Shown here piece by piece: positions 60,538 to 64,000 of a stretch of DNA of 64,000 nucleotides. Each line of letters begins with the position of its first letter. The first letter of the stretch is position 1. The notes under the pieces were generated by a model. It made no database searches and was not told the origin of the DNA. It worked only from the letters and a program-made list of their open reading frames with translations. Source of the stretch: Prochilodus magdalenae. Its lineage: Eukaryota; Chordata; Actinopteri; Characiformes; Prochilodontidae. Position numbers and translations under genes: made by a program. The DNA lies in NCBI GenBank assembly GCA_024036415.1, contig JAMWET010005477.1, positions 231,501 to 295,500 of the forward strand. Reading direction: 5' to 3'.

Positions 60538-63267
60538 AGTACACTGTAGACTTGTATTAGAGTTTTTCAGTTTGTTAGAAAGGAAGTGGATGGTGTGCGG
60601 AGCAGTGGTATAGAATTGGGCCAGGTGTTCGCTAGAGACTTTTCCCTTTTGTTTTGACTTCAAGAGATAAGATACAAATCTGTCTTCCATGCATGTAGGA
60701 CTCGAATCTGTGTTAGAGATTCCAGTTGCGTACCTTGTCAGTTTGAGATTCTCTTTGTTTTCCTCATTGTTAATTTCCCATGAAAAATGCTACAGAAAGG
60801 AGAGGATATGACAGACCAAAAACAAAAGAAATAAACAACCTTCCCATGCATCATGTATCATCCTGTACATGCACGCGGCATACTGCCCCTCAATGACTCT
60901 GCCACCGTGAGGCTTTTCGCAGTACAGTGTGCTTCCCTATGTGTTTGCATCAGCCCCCCCCCCCCCAGGTGCAACGATGCTCTGACAAGATCCAGTGCTC
61001 GCAGATTGCAGTCTTTACCTGTACTCTTCCAAACCAAAAATGTTAAATACTAGATGCTTATGAGAGAGTCTCATAAATGTAGATGTAAATTGTGTTTGTT
61101 ACAGTTTGGGAGGAAGCAGATACTGTAGGGAATTGTTTTGATTTTGTGCTTCTGTATGTGTTGGCCTCTTGTGGTACATGTATGTGTACGCATGAGTGTG
61201 CACAGGATGTGCGTGTTTTTGTTCCTTTCATTCTTTTCCCAGTCTTGTCAGTTACACTTCTTTATAACTGATTGTATTGTATGTGCAGTTGAAAGCACAC
61301 ATTCCGTAATAATAGCATGCCATAAAGCATAAGCCGTCCCTTCTTTTACTTATCATTTTATGCTTCATAACACAGGAACTCCTTTCTTTTTTTTTTTTCT
61401 TTTTTTTTTTAAACCAGTTAACATGGCCAAGCAACAAGGGCTTTTCTCCTTTGAAGTTTAACCAAAAACTAGCAGCAGACATGTTCTGAATTTGAAATGG
61501 GTGGACTGCAGCCAACATTGAGGAATAAATAACGAGTACATCGTTTTCTGACACCAGATGCCCGTTGGCCTGGGTTTGCGCACCACGCTCGTCTCGAGTA
61601 TCGTTTTCTGGACAACAGGAATAGACGTGGTTGGTCTGCTGGCGTTGTGTTTGTTAGGCGTGCTAACGCACGGGCGTCTATCCCTCTTGCTTTCTTTTTA
61701 ATACAGTTGGATAGTGGTAGTACCAGGGCGTTTTTGATACATAAATGGAAATTGTTACACAAAGGACTACACGCTGAAACATAAGAGGGGTTTTGTTTAT
61801 ATGTATGAAAGAACAAACTCTAAGGACCTTTTTAAGGATTTACCCAGATCATAGTGTCATGTATAGAATAATGTTAGCTGAAATATTTCATATGGCTGTC
61901 TTATAACTAATGCTATTATTACACCAAATTACATTTTCTGTTTGTTGTTTTCTTTCTTCCTCCTTTTTGTACCGGTCATCTATGGATGTCATTGTACAGA
62001 TTGTGGAATGTTTCAGTGTATTTCTCTTTTTATATACTTACATGTTGGTTTTTTTATGCCTGGTTTGTTTTGCCTTTATTCTGCTTATGAGTTGGAGTAA
62101 TATTTGTAATGTTCATTTTAAGTTTTGTTTGACTTTGAATTGGGGTTTTGGAGTTGTTTTTCTTTTTCGTGCACGTTTTTTGTTAGAGCTGATCTTTGTG
62201 CATGGTGCAGTAAGAATTTACTTGAGAACTTCAGTTCAGTAAAACCTTTTTGCTAATTGTCATTCAAGTTACACACGGGTGGTTAAACAGGTCTGGTCCC
62301 CTCCCTTTACTTTTACCTAATTTGGCAATTGAGCTGGCGGTCAAATGCTTGGAAGTCAAAAGCAGTAAACAGAAGTTTGATATTTTATCAGCGAATTAGG
62401 GTTGTAGAAGACGGGATGGAGAACCACATGTAGAACAGTGGTTGTCCACTATACCCCTGCAGTGTTGCTCCACAGATGAACTGATTTTGGTTTGGTTGAA
62501 ACCTGCAGAAAAGCAAGTCCCTGAGCAGTGAGGTGAGGATGTTTGTGGTTGGGTCCCTCGTTGTGCTCTACCATGACTTCTTATCGTTTGTATAGCATGT
62601 CGGACTGCACGTGCCTGAAACATTTCGTCTGTTTGCATATCTTTCGTTTTCACTGCTACTCGGGGTGACACAGGAAAAAGCAAGGGTTTCGGCGTGCAAC
62701 CAGCTACCCGAGAAAGTGCTAGAAGAACTTTGTACAGACCTTTACATGCTGCATTTTGTCCTCGCAACACTTCATACAAGCTAAACGGTGCTCTCTTCAA
62801 GCACTGGCTGAATGCAGAATAACAGTCCAGACTGATATGCATTTGTCAGTCAGAGCACAGACCCAGCATCTGTTTTCAGCCCTGTTTAGATTAATCTCGG
62901 CCACCAACACTGATCCTAAATCAGAGCGCCTGCACCAATACCCTCGATGATCACATGCAGATCAGCAAAACCATTTTGAGCTGAAGTTAATTCTACTGCA
63001 CCATAACAAATGACAAATTATACTTTTCTATTATTTTCTTAAAACTGTAGTATATCCTTCTTCCTCCCATCTTACCCCTTCTGTATTCACCAACCCCCTT
63101 TCTCTACCTCTCCTCTTCTCTCCATTTCTCTTGTATATAAACCTTGCCATTTTCAGACTTGCTAGTCTGTTAAGAACTCCTTTTATACCTCAACTTTAGA
63201 ACTGTTCTAGTAAGAGGAAAAAAGAATTATGAGAATTGTAGTGTTCCTTATTAGAAAAACAAAAAGT

Positions 63268-63273
63268 AATAAA
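63268..63273 (+). promoter_or_regulatory. distal polyadenylation signal, pbx4
   Basis: AATAAA followed within 40 bp by agtgtgcttttgatcttttg and gtgtgc, a GT/T-rich downstream element. Confidence 0.5.
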
Positions 63274-63300
63274 ATGATCTAGTGTGCTTTTGATCTTTTG

Positions 63301-64000
63301 GTGTGCTTCATCATTTAGGTTATGAGGGTACTTATCCCGTTTATGCAGAATAACACCGTACCATACTTTGGTGTGGTTTGTTTAAGTCTTATATTTTGCA
63401 ATTCAGGATTTGTTTATTGTACACATTGTTCTGTCAACAAGCTCCATTTCTACAGTCGTTTTAACTGTTCCCCCCGTTTGTCTGGTTGTGGTAACCAAAT
63501 ACTGCCAAACCACAAAGGTATATGGGTGGCTACATTCATGCCTCAGACACAGGAAAATGGTTTAGACAGCTTTCTAAAATGTTACCAATGAGTGAAAAAA
63601 AGCACTGCATTGAGAAGTTCAAACAATAGTTTCAAAATGCCTTTCAACTTAAATCCAGTGGTCAAAGAGTTCAGAATTACTGGAACTAGAGTAATTTACA
63701 GCACCAGTAATGTAACGTGTCTATTGCAATGACTGATACAGAATTTCCCTTTGTGGATTGTCTTTCTGTTTCCTCTCTTAATGACCGTGCTTTGTTTGAT
63801 GCTCAAGCTGTTCTTACCTCTGTGAAACAGAAGAAAGAGAAATCCAGCTTTGAACGAAGGGGAACATTTTAGAACATGCTACATGTGCTATTGACTGAAT
63901 TATAACTCATTTTATTTCAACAAGACCTTGAGTCCTTTAGCCTTTCATGGATAAAGAAGTCTTCAGAGAGTGTTGTTGTAATTCTCTGAGCATTTCTCCT
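63301..64000. other. sequence beyond pbx4, no gene seen
   Basis: AT-rich sequence with small open frames only. It may be intergenic, or further 3' UTR if the signal at 63,268 is bypassed. Confidence 0.5.

Larger units (their letters stand above)
59731..63300 (+). other. pbx4 3' UTR (extent inferred)
   Basis: Long non-coding sequence after the stop with several possible poly(A) signals: AATAAA at 60,532, 60,830 and 63,268. A Pumilio-like TGTATATA lies at 63,132-63,139. The distal signal at 63,268 is followed by GT-rich sequence, a good downstream element. How far the mRNA extends cannot be told from sequence alone. Confidence 0.55.

Overview
The window is vertebrate nuclear DNA, almost certainly from a ray-finned fish. 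Evidence for this is three intron-rich genes with vertebrate splice signals, many fish-type dispersed repeats (tRNA-derived SINEs, LINE-2-like tails, Tc1- and hAT-like fragments, a palindromic MITE-like repeat) and AT-rich spacers. The repeat types suggest an otophysan fish (characin or catfish relative), but that is recollection of repeat families, not proof.

All three genes lie on the + strand. (1) Positions 1-about 10,400: the 3' two thirds of atp13a1, the P5A-type ATPase of the ER that removes misinserted transmembrane helices. Sixteen coding exons (460-9693) encode the last 746 residues; the 5' part of the gene lies outside the window. (2) 12,300-about 19,000: a complete dsn1 (kinetochore protein of the MIS12 complex), 11 coding exons, 338 residues, with a compact promoter that carries a ZNF143-like motif and a cell-cycle CHR-type element. 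(3) About 29,100-63,300: a complete TALE homeobox gene of the PBX family, 9 coding exons, 422 residues. I call it pbx4 because PBX4 and ATP13A1 are close neighbours on human 19p13.11; the protein alone would also fit pbx1 or pbx3. It has a long leader with several upstream ATGs, introns of 7.6 and 15.8 kb before the third coding exon, and a long 3' UTR.

Between dsn1 and pbx4 are about 10 kb with no gene I can support. This stretch holds repeat fragments (two SINEs, a Tc1-like transposase remnant, an inverted pair of related repeats, LINE tails). The first two pbx4 introns hold a 53-bp minisatellite, a second Tc1-like remnant and several repeat-free, TAATTA-rich blocks that look like candidate regulatory DNA.

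The three genes do not form a pathway; they are neighbours. The most interesting points are: the +1 frame of pbx4 exon 8 reads GGYPAPCYTPDGRL-stop after skipping of exon 7, matching the known short 'b' isoform tail of PBX proteins; a 114-nt possible cassette exon in pbx4 intron 1 that is open in the required phase; the dsn1 promoter architecture; a last dsn1 intron that is 114 nt long and open in frame; and a weak pbx4 exon-4 acceptor with a competing AG that would give an immediate stop. I found no bacterial-type system, CRISPR array, viral genome or complete transposon.
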